Translations under genes and position numbers: made by a program
Source of the DNA: Eubacterium brachy ATCC 33089
GTDB taxonomy: Bacteria > Bacillota > Clostridia > Peptostreptococcales > Anaerovoracaceae
NCBI GenBank assembly: GCA_000488855.1
Contig: KI535286.1
Location: 22,394-86,393, forward strand
Length of the DNA stretch: 64,000 nt
Direction: 5' to 3'
The notes under the pieces: generated by a model
The model's input: the letters and a program-made list of their open reading frames with translations, nothing else
What the model was told of the DNA's origin: nothing
Database searches by the model: none
Part shown: positions 32,279-40,882 of the stretch, in pieces
Layout of the letters: every line of letters starts with the position of its first letter
Position numbering within the stretch: the stretch's first letter is position 1

Positions 32279-34099
32279 TCATTCCATCTCATCTATCCAC
32301 TCATCACCAAAGGTATCGCTCGCCATGGTCCAATTTGCATTGGATAAATCCACACTGCCTACAGCTGTACTATCGGGAGAGCAGGTTCTCTTAAACTGCT
32401 GTCCGAAAAATCTCTTATAGAAAATTTTAAGCCACTTTCTTATGGTGTCTTCGTCAAAAATTCCGTCGAAAGCAATTTTTGCCAAGAACAATACTTTTCG
32501 CGGAGTCGCACCGTTTCTAATCGTATGATATATAAAGAAATCATGTAAAGCATAAGGTCCGACCTTGTCTTCCGTCTTCTGATTCATATTTCCCTGAGAG
32601 TCGGGTGGCAATAGCTCCGGAGAAATCGGTGTGGATAAAATATCCAGAAGTGCCTTTTTCAAAACTTTAGAATCTTGTATGAACTCGGATTTAGAGATTT
32701 TCTCCTCTGCAAACCATCGTATGACTTCCTGTATAACCGTTTTCGGAACCCCTGCGTTAGAACCGTACATCGACATGTGATCTCCGTTGTAAGTGCACCA
32801 CCCCAAAGCTATTTCACTCAAATCGCCGGTACCTATTACAATTCCTCTTTCTCTATTTGCAACGTCCATCAAAATTTGTGTTCTTTCTCTGGCCTGAGCA
32901 TTTTCATAGGTTATATCGTGCACGTCCGCAGGATGATCGATATCGGAAAAGTGCTGCTTTACAGCATTCACTATGGATATTTCCCGACTGGTAACTCCAA
33001 GAGAGTTCATCATCTGCAGTGCGTTTTGGTATGTTCTGTCCGTTGTACCAAACCCCGGCATGGTAATTGCTATTACATCGGTTAAAGGCTTTCTCAATTT
33101 ATCATGGGCGTAGACTGTAGTCAACAGTGCAAGGGTTGAATCAAGTCCTCCGGAAATGCCTAAAACGCTGGTTTTAGAGTTGGTGTATGCAATTCGTTCA
33201 GCCAATTTCTGAACCTGTATATTGAATATTTCTTCGCAATTCCTGTACGATTTTTCCTGTGAATCGGGCAGAAACGGAGATTGCGAAATTTTTCGGTATA
33301 ATTTATCTCCATCGGGGAACGCCAGCTGCAAAATTTCTATATCGTTGTAGCTTTCTGTAGGTTTCATAGCTCGGTTCTTAGCTTTCTTGTAAGCTGTCAA
33401 GTCCAAATCGACATCGTAAACAATCTTTCTGCCATTGTCGTCCGCATTCTCATCGAAAGGATAAGCTGATGACAGAATCTCTCCGGCACCTGCTATGATT
33501 AAAATTCCATCGCTTCCCGAGAACAAGATCACGTTGCAGTTCTCTCCGGACTTTATTTTAGCAAGGGATTCATAATAATCTTTTTTGCCGATTTTATATG
33601 GTGCAGTATCAAAAATTACCTGAATATCGCAATCGTCATTCATGCCTATGGATATATCCCTATCAAAATCTATAAATCTGCTTTTGTGACAGCGGTTATG
33701 ATCGCTATCCACAAAATATTCCGACAAATCTGCATCAAAGTCCCTTATCGAAATCGAATCGGAAATTTTGCCATTCTGAATTACACAGAGCGAATTTATG
33801 TACTTTCCGCCGGATTTTTCATAGTAATTCAGCATTACAGTTATGTCTTTATCCCTCGTGGCATCAGCTATGCTCTTTATGCCGGCATACTGCATATTGT
33901 ACAGATGGTTTTGAAAAAACAAATTGCCACAAAACGGTGAAGTAATCGCCATAGGGGGTAAAACCAACAGCGATACTCCGTTCTCAACAGCCGCTTTTAC
34001 AGCTTTCAATATCTCTTCCACATTATGCGTGACATTTGCTTTGCCCAGGGATAGAGAACAACAACTCGTTCTCAAATAGTTAAAATCATTTTTTATCAT
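32279..34099 (-). CDS. nadE: NAD+ synthase with degenerate glutaminase domain
   Basis: 606 residues from ATG 34099 (AGGAGG five bases upstream; the frame runs 48 codons further without support). The C-terminal synthetase domain is intact: ATP loop LGISGGLDSTLALL, ITMPGFGTTDRTYQNA, GTGDLSEIALGWCTYNGDHMSMY. It should amidate nicotinic acid adenine dinucleotide to NAD. The N-terminal nitrilase-like domain is changed at all three catalytic positions: the usual FPELCLTGY reads LPPMAITSP (Glu to Pro), the VPKTYLPNY Lys region reads SISIRDFDAD, and the IxICEDLW nucleophile region reads SIGMNDDCDI (Cys to Asn). It also seems shortened by about 30 residues. The protein is therefore predicted to use free ammonia. 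The frame is unbroken. Confidence 0.88.
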   Translation of the reverse strand: MIKNDFNYLRTSCCSLSLGKANVTHNVEEILKAVKAAVENGVSLLVLPPMAITSPFCGNLFFQNHLYNMQYAGIKSIADATRDKDITVMLNYYEKSGGKYINSLCVIQNGKISDSISIRDFDADLSEYFVDSDHNRCHKSRFIDFDRDISIGMNDDCDIQVIFDTAPYKIGKKDYYESLAKIKSGENCNVILFSGSDGILIIAGAGEILSSAYPFDENADDNGRKIVYDVDLDLTAYKKAKNRAMKPTESYNDIEILQLAFPDGDKLYRKISQSPFLPDSQEKSYRNCEEIFNIQVQKLAERIAYTNSKTSVLGISGGLDSTLALLTTVYAHDKLRKPLTDVIAITMPGFGTTDRTYQNALQMMNSLGVTSREISIVNAVKQHFSDIDHPADVHDITYENAQARERTQILMDVANRERGIVIGTGDLSEIALGWCTYNGDHMSMYGSNAGVPKTVIQEVIRWFAEEKISKSEFIQDSKVLKKALLDILSTPISPELLPPDSQGNMNQKTEDKVGPYALHDFFIYHTIRNGATPRKVLFLAKIAFDGIFDEDTIRKWLKIFYKRFFGQQFKRTCSPDSTAVGSVDLSNANWTMASDTFGDEWIDEME

Positions 34100-34222
34100 A
34101 GCCGCCTCCTGTATTAAAAAGGGAATATTGACACGATGAGCAGAGCCGAAGTTGTGAAGACAAGCCCTGCTAAATGAGCTTATATAATCCCTTGCATCGC
34201 CGATAAAATTTCGATCCTTTTT
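34100..34222 (-). ncRNA. Structured 5' leader of nadE (candidate attenuator)
   Basis: Read on the minus strand, AGCAGGGC/GCTCTGCT (34164-34171 with 34139-34146) closes a hairpin capped by TTGT/ACAA. AAGGGA/TCCCTT (34188-34193 with 34119-34124) closes the whole, followed by TTTTT and then the AGGAGG of nadE. The layout resembles a transcription attenuator or ligand-responsive leader. I do not recognise a known riboswitch class. Confidence 0.45.
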
Positions 34223-34228
34223 AACAGA

Positions 34229-34258
34229 ATAATACCATAGCACCGATTATCGTGTCAA
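34229..34258 (-). promoter_or_regulatory. Promoter of nadE with a distant inverted-repeat partner
   Basis: On the minus strand TTGACA (34258-34253), 18 bp, TATTAT (34234-34229). The ten bases TTGACACGAT that start here recur as a perfect inverted copy at 34128-34137, inside the leader, 111 bp away. Confidence 0.6.
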
Positions 34259-34365
34259 AGAGTTCAAAGGCAATTTCAGCGAAAATACAATAACTGTTTC
34301 GTGTAGTTGATCTAAATGCAAAATGAATAAAGCAACTTAAAGAAAATGGAAATACGCATCGATAA

Positions 34366-34386
34366 AACATGAGTTTCTCTCATGTT
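34366..34386. promoter_or_regulatory. Dyad upstream of the yhaM promoter
   Basis: AACATGAG, 5 bp, CTCATGTT is a perfect 8-bp inverted repeat lying between divergent nadE and yhaM, ending 18 bp before the yhaM -35 box. No gene points into it, so an operator is more likely than a terminator. Confidence 0.4.
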
Positions 34387-34403
34387 ACAAATTATTGATA
34401 CAG

Positions 34404-34432
34404 TTGAAAAAATCAAGGTGGTAGGATATAAT
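34404..34432 (+). promoter_or_regulatory. Promoter of the yhaM-cca-recD2 group
   Basis: TTGAAA, 17 bp, TATAAT: nearly the full SigA consensus. The leader is about 130 nt. Together with the nadE leader and promoter it accounts for the 471-bp gap between nadE and yhaM. Confidence 0.7.
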
Positions 34433-34570
34433 TAAGGGAAGATTAAAACGATTTTTAGATATAATTGAAGCGCGGGAAAGTATCGATATATTTTGAAAAA
34501 AATTGTTAATATACATCAGATCGATGCGAATAAAACATGGGATATTTATGAGGATAGAGGAAGGAAAGAT

Positions 34571-35530
34571 ATGAAGATCACTTATATAGATCAAATAAAA
34601 GGTCAGGCTGTCGTCCAGGACTTTTTCTTGGTAAAGAGCATAGCGTTTAAAGTTGGCAAGAACGGAAAAGAATATCTGGATATGACCGTCGGTGACAAGA
34701 CCGGCGAAGTATCGTGCAAAAAATGGGAAATTAGCGATGATTTAGATGTCCTGAAAAGCATAGATGAGGGAGATATAATCAAATTGAGAGCTTCTGTTGG
34801 AGAATGGAACGGTTCAAAACAGCTGAGCATTACTAAAATCAGAAAATCAATACCCAACGACCATATGAAAATTAGTGATTTCATCAGAACCGCACCGGAA
34901 GATCCGGAAGATATGTACAAGTTCATATGCGATACCGCCGACTCCTTCACAGATGAAAGACTGCGAACATTGTGCAAGAATCGGCTGATTAAAGAAAGAG
35001 ACAGACTGCTGTATTATCCGGCAGCAACCAGAAATCATCATTCTGTTCTCGGCGGATTGCTATACCACATGAAGAGAATGCTGATCACAGGAGACAAATT
35101 ATGCCAAGTATATGAAATTCTGGATAGAAGTCTGCTGTTGACCGGCGTTATAATGCACGACATGGAAAAACTCAACGAAATTTGTTCCAACGAACTTGGA
35201 GTTGCCAACGAATATTCTTTTGAAGGAAATCTGCTGGGACACCTCGTATTGGGTGTTCGCGAGCTGGAAAAAGATATGGCTGATTTGGGAATAGACAGGG
35301 AGAAAGCCGTAATGCTCGAACACATGGTGCTGTCTCATCACTATGAGCCGGAATTCGGTTCGCCTGTCAGACCCATGTTTCCGGAAGCTGAAATTTTACA
35401 TTATTTGGATGTTATCGATGCGAGAATGTACGATATGGAAGAGGTTTTAAACAGAACCGAACCGGGAAGTTTCAGTGAGAGAATCAGATCTTTGGACAAT
35501 CGTAAGATCTATAGAAAAACGGAGAAATAA
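34571..35530 (+). CDS. YhaM-family 3'-5' exoribonuclease
   Basis: 319 residues from ATG 34571, with GGAAGG close before it; a TTG at 34493 opens the frame earlier. The N-terminal OB-fold (KSIAFKVGKNGKEYLDMTVGDKTGEV) and the HD hydrolase domain (HHSVLGGLLYHMKRM, then GVIMHDMEKLNE, then HMVLSHH) are the architecture of YhaM/CbF1, which degrades RNA and single-stranded DNA from the 3' end with Mn or Co. Start of a plus-strand group with cca, recD2 and comF, all nucleic-acid-handling genes. Confidence 0.88.
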   Translation: MKITYIDQIKGQAVVQDFFLVKSIAFKVGKNGKEYLDMTVGDKTGEVSCKKWEISDDLDVLKSIDEGDIIKLRASVGEWNGSKQLSITKIRKSIPNDHMKISDFIRTAPEDPEDMYKFICDTADSFTDERLRTLCKNRLIKERDRLLYYPAATRNHHSVLGGLLYHMKRMLITGDKLCQVYEILDRSLLLTGVIMHDMEKLNEICSNELGVANEYSFEGNLLGHLVLGVRELEKDMADLGIDREKAVMLEHMVLSHHYEPEFGSPVRPMFPEAEILHYLDVIDARMYDMEEVLNRTEPGSFSERIRSLDNRKIYRKTEK

Positions 35531-35543
35531 GAGAGAACAACCT

Positions 35544-36851
35544 ATGATCAAATTCCCTAAAGAAGTCGATAAGGTAATAGATAAACTGAACCATATGGGA
35601 TTTCAAACATTCGTCGTAGGCGGAAGTCTGCGTGACAGGTTGATGGGATTCCAACCCGTCGACTGGGATCTGGCGACGAAGGCGAAACCCGATGAAATAT
35701 TGAAGATCTTCCCAAATGCTGAGGTTTTAAACGAGAATCTGGGTGTGATGAGATTGTATTTTACAAAGTCATCTCATGATGAAATCGCTCCTGTAGTCGA
35801 CATAGCGACGTTCAGGAGAGAGCATACACATGACGAAAAAGGGACACCTGTGCGATTTGAATTCACAGACACCATACATGAAGATTTGAACAGGAGAGAC
35901 TTCACTGTCAACGCTATGGCATACAACAACACGCTTGGAATAGTTGACCCCTTCAATGGCAGAAAGGACATTAAAGATAAAATAGTGAGATGCGTAGGAG
36001 ATGCTGATGAAAGAATTAAGGAAGACCCTGTCAGGATTTTGAGAGCTTTAATGCTGATTGCGGAAAAGGGCTTCCATCCTGAAGCCTCGTTATATGAAGC
36101 CATCGGAAAAAACTGCAACTCTTTGAACAACCTCAGCATACACCGCATCAGAGAAGAGTTCTCGAGAATGATGGGGGGAATATCCGTCGGAACCGCCATT
36201 GAAATTATGAAGGGAACAGGAGTATTGAAAGTTATAGCGGGAGAAAGTGTAGACAATTTCTTTTCCGTAAAAAAAGCGTTATTCCTCGAAATGGTAAAAA
36301 AAATTGACAAGACACCTCCCGTACGAAAAAGGAGATTAGGGCTGTTCTACAGCTTGTTGGATAAAGATACCGCTATGAAAACCTTGGACAAGATGCAGTA
36401 CGACAAAACGACCAGAAATCGCATTATGGATGTAATAACCGGTATGGCTGCTGTGGAGTCTATTACAAAGCCGGTGAATCTAAAGAGATTTATCGCAGAT
36501 GTGGGTATTGAGCGTTATCGTTTCTTGGCTGAAGTTGCACATGATAGAAACGTGATATTCTGCAAATCCTCCGAAAGAACAACCAAAAGGTTGAACATGA
36601 TCGAAAACATTGAGAAAAAAAATGAGCCCATTGTACCGGAAGATTTGGCGGTAGACGGCAACGACATTCGGACGGAGCTTGGCATCGACGGCAAAGAAGT
36701 AGGTGAAATTCTGAATTGTCTGCTCTTAGATGTCCACAGAAATCCTTTTAAAAACCGAAGAGAGATTTTGTTGTATATGGCGAAGGCGTATGGCAAAAGC
36801 TCTCTTAAAAGAAAAATTAGGCAGAATAAACGATTGAATAAATTTAGATAG
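35544..36851 (+). CDS. cca: CCA-adding tRNA nucleotidyltransferase
   Basis: 435 residues from ATG 35544; the frame extends back into yhaM. The class II nucleotidyltransferase head is clear: FVVGGSLRDRLMGFQPVDWDLAT (here split as VGGSLRDRLMG and VDWDLAT), then RRDFTVNAMAYN and the nucleotide-selection region DPVRILRALMLI. The C-terminal part includes an HD-like region (AEVAHDRNV). The enzyme adds or repairs the CCA end of tRNAs in the cytoplasm; a poly(A) polymerase role cannot be ruled out from sequence but the single copy next to yhaM fits RNA 3'-end care. Confidence 0.9.
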   Translation: MIKFPKEVDKVIDKLNHMGFQTFVVGGSLRDRLMGFQPVDWDLATKAKPDEILKIFPNAEVLNENLGVMRLYFTKSSHDEIAPVVDIATFRREHTHDEKGTPVRFEFTDTIHEDLNRRDFTVNAMAYNNTLGIVDPFNGRKDIKDKIVRCVGDADERIKEDPVRILRALMLIAEKGFHPEASLYEAIGKNCNSLNNLSIHRIREEFSRMMGGISVGTAIEIMKGTGVLKVIAGESVDNFFSVKKALFLEMVKKIDKTPPVRKRRLGLFYSLLDKDTAMKTLDKMQYDKTTRNRIMDVITGMAAVESITKPVNLKRFIADVGIERYRFLAEVAHDRNVIFCKSSERTTKRLNMIENIEKKNEPIVPEDLAVDGNDIRTELGIDGKEVGEILNCLLLDVHRNPFKNRREILLYMAKAYGKSSLKRKIRQNKRLNKFR

Positions 36852-36881
36852 ACCATTTGAAAATTTGAACGGAAGTTACCA

Positions 36882-39224
36882 GTGAAAAAAGTAAAAAAAT
36901 CAGATAACAATTTAATAGGTCAGGTTGATCAATCGGAGGAAGAACGCGATGATATCCGCAGGGAACACGTGAAAATCCCGGATGATTTCAATTCCGAACT
37001 CACTTTGACGGGTAAATTCACAAAATTCATCTTCGGACCTAAAGAAGACGGATTTTTAGTAGGTGTATTGGTGACCGCCGATGGTGAAACCGTAGCAGTA
37101 GGTAACTTGGTGGATGCACAACCTGACAAACTCTATACTCTCAACGGAGATTTTGTGTACAATGAGAAATATGGCGAACAATACTCATTTCATACGGCAT
37201 CCGTGCATATTCCCAACTCCGCAGAAGGTATAAAGTTGTTTTTATCGTCAGGTATCATAAAGGGGGTCGGCGAGAAGAAAGCTGCTGAAATAGTCGACAG
37301 ATTCGGTGATAAAACTCTGGATATAATTAAGAACCAATCCGAGAGGTTACTTGAAATTTCAGGTATTGGAAATGTCACGATGAACAGCATAGCAGAAGCA
37401 GTTTTACAGGAGCTTGAAATGGCGGAAGTCTATATGAAGCTTCAAAAATTCAATCTCGGCGATAAGATCATAGGCAGATTATACAGGGAGTACGGTAGAA
37501 TTGCGGCTGACGTAATTTTAGAAAACCCTTATACTCTGATTTCCGACATCACGGGAGTCGGATTTAAAAAAGCCGATGAAATAGCCGAAAAAATAGGAAT
37601 TGAAAAAGACAACCCTCTGAGAGTGCAGAGTGGAATCAAGCACTACTTAACCCTGAGAAGCCGAGACGGTCATTGCTTTGAAAAATACGAAAGCGTAATA
37701 TCAGACTGCAGCAATCTGATAACGGTGCCTCGAGAAAAAGTTGAAGAAGCAATATATGTTCTGGGTATAAACGGAGAGATAAAAATCGAGGAAAATCGAG
37801 TGTATTTGATGAAATTCTATGAGTCCGAAGAATATTCCGCTGCGAAAATAGTGGAACTTTTACAATCTAAAAACATGGAAACGGGATTCGGTGTGGATAA
37901 TCTCATAAGACATACCGAATCCGAGTATGGCATAGAATTTTCGGACGAACAGAAAAATGGAATAAAAGAAAGTTTAAGAAGCGGTGTTTCCGTAGTAACC
38001 GGTGGTCCCGGAACAGGTAAAACTACTATAATACGAGGTATCATAAACATCATAAAATCCGAGGGTTCGACATTGGCATTGACAGCACCTACGGGAAGAG
38101 CTGCCAAGCGAATCAGTGAAACTACCGGTGAAGAAGCGATGACGATACACAGGCTCTTGGAGTACAACTACTCCGCAAATCGAGATGTGATGTATTTTGA
38201 AAAAAATGAGACCAATCCGTTAAAATACGATGTGATCATCGTAGATGAAGCTTCCATGTTGGATCTGATTTTGTTGGAACACTTACTTAAAGCCGTATCA
38301 TTGGGGACTAAATTGATATTTGTAGGCGATGTGAACCAACTTCCATCGGTAAACGTGGGTAACGTTTTAAGAGATATCATAGACAGCAAAGCGGTTCCGT
38401 GCTACGAATTGAAGGAAATTTTCAGGCAGGCCGAGGAGAGTGCTATCGTGGTAAATGCTCATAAAATCAATATGGGAGAACTTCCTGATATATCAAACAA
38501 GTGCAACGATTTTTTCTTCGGCAGACGGCTAAACGAAAAGGATGCCTTGTCCGAAATAATAAATCTGTGCGATGGGAGATTGGAGAAATTTTTCAAAGTA
38601 GAAAATAAAATTATGGATATTCAAGTGTTGACTCCTATGAAAAAAGGAAGGCTCGGAAGCATATCATTGAATCAACATCTGCAAAAGGCACTGAATGGAC
38701 GGGCGTATAAAAACGGTGAACCGGCATTGAAAAAGGGAGACTATACTTACTTCATAGGCGATAAGGTTATGCAAATCAAAAATAACTACGATATGAAGTG
38801 GGTGTGCAAAAGTTCCATTGCGACAGGAGAAGGTGTTTTCAACGGAGATATCGGATATGTGGAAAATATCGACCTGCACAATGGTAAAATGTCAGTAGTG
38901 TTCGATGGGGATAAATACGTGAACTACGATATGGAACAGTTGGAGGAACTCAGTTTAGCATATGCCATGACAATTCACAAAAGTCAAGGCAGCGAATTTC
39001 CCATCGTGGTCATGCCTGTTATGAGAATTCCTGAAATGCTCGGAACGAGAAATCTGCTGTACACCGGAATAACAAGGGGAAAATCCGGTGTAGTCATGGT
39101 GGGTAATCCGTCTGCCTTGCAGAAAATGATAGAAAACAACAACATTAAAAACAGAAATTCATATCTTGCCACTCGCATAAAAAACGCATATGAGTTTTTT
39201 GAAAAAAAACCTTTTAAAATTTGA
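36882..39224 (+). CDS. recD2: RecD2-type ATP-dependent DNA helicase
   Basis: 780 residues, GTG start. An N-terminal OB-like region and helix-hairpin-helix repeats (SSGIIKGVGEKKAAEIVDRFG, LLEISGIGNVTMNSI, DITGVGFKKADEIAEKIG shown in parts) come before the SF1 helicase core: Walker A VTGGPGTGKTTIIRG (about residue 372), Walker B IIVDEASMLD (about 450), and the UvrD-like end LAYAMTIHKSQGSEFP. This is the long N-terminus that separates RecD2, found without RecBC, from RecD. It unwinds DNA 5' to 3' in repair. The 3' end overlaps comF by 35 bp. Confidence 0.92.
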   Translation: MKKVKKSDNNLIGQVDQSEEERDDIRREHVKIPDDFNSELTLTGKFTKFIFGPKEDGFLVGVLVTADGETVAVGNLVDAQPDKLYTLNGDFVYNEKYGEQYSFHTASVHIPNSAEGIKLFLSSGIIKGVGEKKAAEIVDRFGDKTLDIIKNQSERLLEISGIGNVTMNSIAEAVLQELEMAEVYMKLQKFNLGDKIIGRLYREYGRIAADVILENPYTLISDITGVGFKKADEIAEKIGIEKDNPLRVQSGIKHYLTLRSRDGHCFEKYESVISDCSNLITVPREKVEEAIYVLGINGEIKIEENRVYLMKFYESEEYSAAKIVELLQSKNMETGFGVDNLIRHTESEYGIEFSDEQKNGIKESLRSGVSVVTGGPGTGKTTIIRGIINIIKSEGSTLALTAPTGRAAKRISETTGEEAMTIHRLLEYNYSANRDVMYFEKNETNPLKYDVIIVDEASMLDLILLEHLLKAVSLGTKLIFVGDVNQLPSVNVGNVLRDIIDSKAVPCYELKEIFRQAEESAIVVNAHKINMGELPDISNKCNDFFFGRRLNEKDALSEIINLCDGRLEKFFKVENKIMDIQVLTPMKKGRLGSISLNQHLQKALNGRAYKNGEPALKKGDYTYFIGDKVMQIKNNYDMKWVCKSSIATGEGVFNGDIGYVENIDLHNGKMSVVFDGDKYVNYDMEQLEELSLAYAMTIHKSQGSEFPIVVMPVMRIPEMLGTRNLLYTGITRGKSGVVMVGNPSALQKMIENNNIKNRNSYLATRIKNAYEFFEKKPFKI

Positions 39225-39933
39225 AAATTTCGTTGAATATCTAATGGCACAAAACATATACTGCAGCTTTTGTGGCAGCTTCTTGGACGGTATGCAAAGC
39301 GAATATGGATTGTGCGATAAGTGCATGGGAAAAATGGATTGGATCTTCGGTGAAACGTGTGAAAAGTGTGGCAAGCCTTTAAGATTTAACCACAGATATC
39401 CACTGTGTCCCGACTGTATGAGCGAGAGAAGATTTTTTCATCGCGGCTATGTAACCACGGGCTACGGATTGTTGGAACGAACTCTCATATCGGATTTCAA
39501 AATCCGCGGTAATACGTATCTCAGCAAAGGGATAGCACGCATGATGGCGGATAAGCTTCGGAAGGAGAAAATCTCATTTGATATCATAACATCTGTTCCC
39601 GTCCATAAAAAGAGGTTGAACATCAGAGGATTCAATCAAAGCGATCTCTTGGCGAAAGAGATAAGTAAAATAACAGAAATGCCATATTGTGAGTATTTGC
39701 TTCGAAAATGTGATACAATACATATGAAGGAATTAGATAGATGGCAGAGAAGAGTCAACATCGAAAATGCCTTTGAAATAAATGCAAAATCGAAAAGAAT
39801 GTATCCGCTGGAATCAAAAAATGTGCTTTTGATAGACGATATATTGACTACCGGAGCAACTATCAATCAGTGCAGTAAGGTTCTGACGGAAAATGGAGCA
39901 AATAGAGTCAATACATTGGTTTTTGCAGGTTAA
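39190..39933 (+). CDS. ComF-family protein
   Basis: 247 residues. The N-terminal zinc module has paired cysteines (CSFCG, CDKC, CEKCGKP, CPDC, roughly residues 25-80). The C-terminal phosphoribosyltransferase fold has the PRPP loop VLLIDDILTTGATINQC. ComF proteins are needed for DNA uptake in competent bacteria, and homologues (GntX) occur widely without competence. The start at 39190 lies inside recD2; ATG 39244 is an alternative that would begin MAQNIYCSFCG; neither has a clear ribosome binding site, so coupling to recD2 is likely. Confidence 0.87.
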   Translation: MSFLKKNLLKFENFVEYLMAQNIYCSFCGSFLDGMQSEYGLCDKCMGKMDWIFGETCEKCGKPLRFNHRYPLCPDCMSERRFFHRGYVTTGYGLLERTLISDFKIRGNTYLSKGIARMMADKLRKEKISFDIITSVPVHKKRLNIRGFNQSDLLAKEISKITEMPYCEYLLRKCDTIHMKELDRWQRRVNIENAFEINAKSKRMYPLESKNVLLIDDILTTGATINQCSKVLTENGANRVNTLVFAG

Positions 39934-39957
39934 TCCATATGTTAAATCGTTTATAAT

Positions 39958-40125
39958 GGCTGTTTGAGTCTGTGGTTGAAAGGCCAGGCCAGCTACGGGC
40001 AAAAGGTCCCACGTAAGCTGTACGCAAGGCGGCAGTGATCATGGCGTAGTTTAGATGTAAGTCCTCCGAGAAATTCGGATTAAGGCAGGTGTGGGGGCAA
40101 AGACCAGGTCAGTCAAACGGCTATT
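39958..40125 (+). ncRNA. raiA-motif structured RNA
   Basis: This G+C-richer, 170-nt stretch lies between comF and hpf (raiA), the place of the raiA RNA motif of Firmicutes and Actinobacteria. A consensus TATAAT (39952-39957) starts it. The ends pair over ten positions: GGCTGTTTGA (39958-39967) with TCAAACGGCT (40113-40122), including G-U pairs. Inner hairpins include TCCGA/TCGGA, and GGTCCCAC can pair with GTGGG further on. hpf has its own promoter after it, so this RNA is probably a separate transcript. Identification rests on location, size and structure recalled from the motif, not on a covariance search. Confidence 0.75.
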
Positions 40126-40143
40126 GTATATAAACAGGGCAAA

Positions 40144-40152
40144 TGGTATAAT
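40144..40152 (+). promoter_or_regulatory. Extended -10 promoter of hpf
   Basis: TGGTATAAT, 58 bp before the start codon and downstream of the structured RNA, allows hpf to be transcribed independently of it. Confidence 0.5.
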
Positions 40153-40209
40153 TAGGCTATTAAAAATATGCTTAGTTTGACAGCATTTACGTTGAAAGGA
40201 GGGCTGATT

Positions 40210-40755
40210 ATGAAAGTGGTAATTAGCAGTAGAAATTTCTCTAAGAAAACTCTTAAGGAAGAACAGAAAGTGCGAATCGAGAAAAAACTGGAAAAACTCG
40301 AAAAGTATTTCCACGGACAAGTTGATACTTCCGTCGTTCTGTTCAAAAGAAAAAATGATGAAAAGCTGGAAATTACTGTAAGATCGGGGAAACAAGTATT
40401 TAGAGCCGAAAGTGCCGGAGAGAGCATCGACGTTTGCATAGATAAGGCAATAAATAAACTGTTATCTCAAATACATAAATTTAAAGGAAAACTCGAAAAG
40501 AAGTACAAAGATCACGACAGCATCAGATTTAAAGAACTTGACAAGCTGTACTCCGGTGAAAAAGAGATTGACGAAATCTTCTTTGAAAAGAGAAAATCCG
40601 TCAAGCCTCAGCCTATTTCCATCGAAGACGCAGTGATGGAAATGGAACTTGTAGACCATAACTTCTACGTGTTCACCAACGATAAAACGGGGATGATAAA
40701 TGTGGTGTACAAACGTAGAGATGGCGGATACGGTCTGATTGAAACGGAAAAATAA
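40210..40755 (+). CDS. hpf: Ribosome hibernation promoting factor, long form
   Basis: 181 residues from ATG 40210, after AAAGGAGG; the open frame back to 40168 is not needed. The N-terminal ribosome-binding domain (MKVVISSRNFSKKTLKEEQ, then EITVRSGKQVFRAESAGESID in part) and the C-terminal dimerisation domain (MELVDHNFYVFTNDKTGMINVVYKRRDGGYGLIE) joined by a charged linker define the long HPF, which pairs 70S ribosomes into inactive 100S dimers. The gene follows the raiA-type RNA, as usual. Confidence 0.93.
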   Translation: MKVVISSRNFSKKTLKEEQKVRIEKKLEKLEKYFHGQVDTSVVLFKRKNDEKLEITVRSGKQVFRAESAGESIDVCIDKAINKLLSQIHKFKGKLEKKYKDHDSIRFKELDKLYSGEKEIDEIFFEKRKSVKPQPISIEDAVMEMELVDHNFYVFTNDKTGMINVVYKRRDGGYGLIETEK

Positions 40756-40882
40756 TGAACTCCTTCATTCCATCGGATTGCGTGTGGTCTCAGTGACAAA
40801 AAAAAGGATATTTAATAGAGATTGAAAACATTTATAGCCGGCCATCAAGGTCGGCTAAATAGCTATATAGTAAGTGGAGAAG

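Noticed and set aside
32279-34099. nadE as a pseudogene
   Set aside because: The frame is intact, the synthetase domain keeps all motifs, and promoter, ribosome binding site and terminator are present; only the glutaminase residues are lost.
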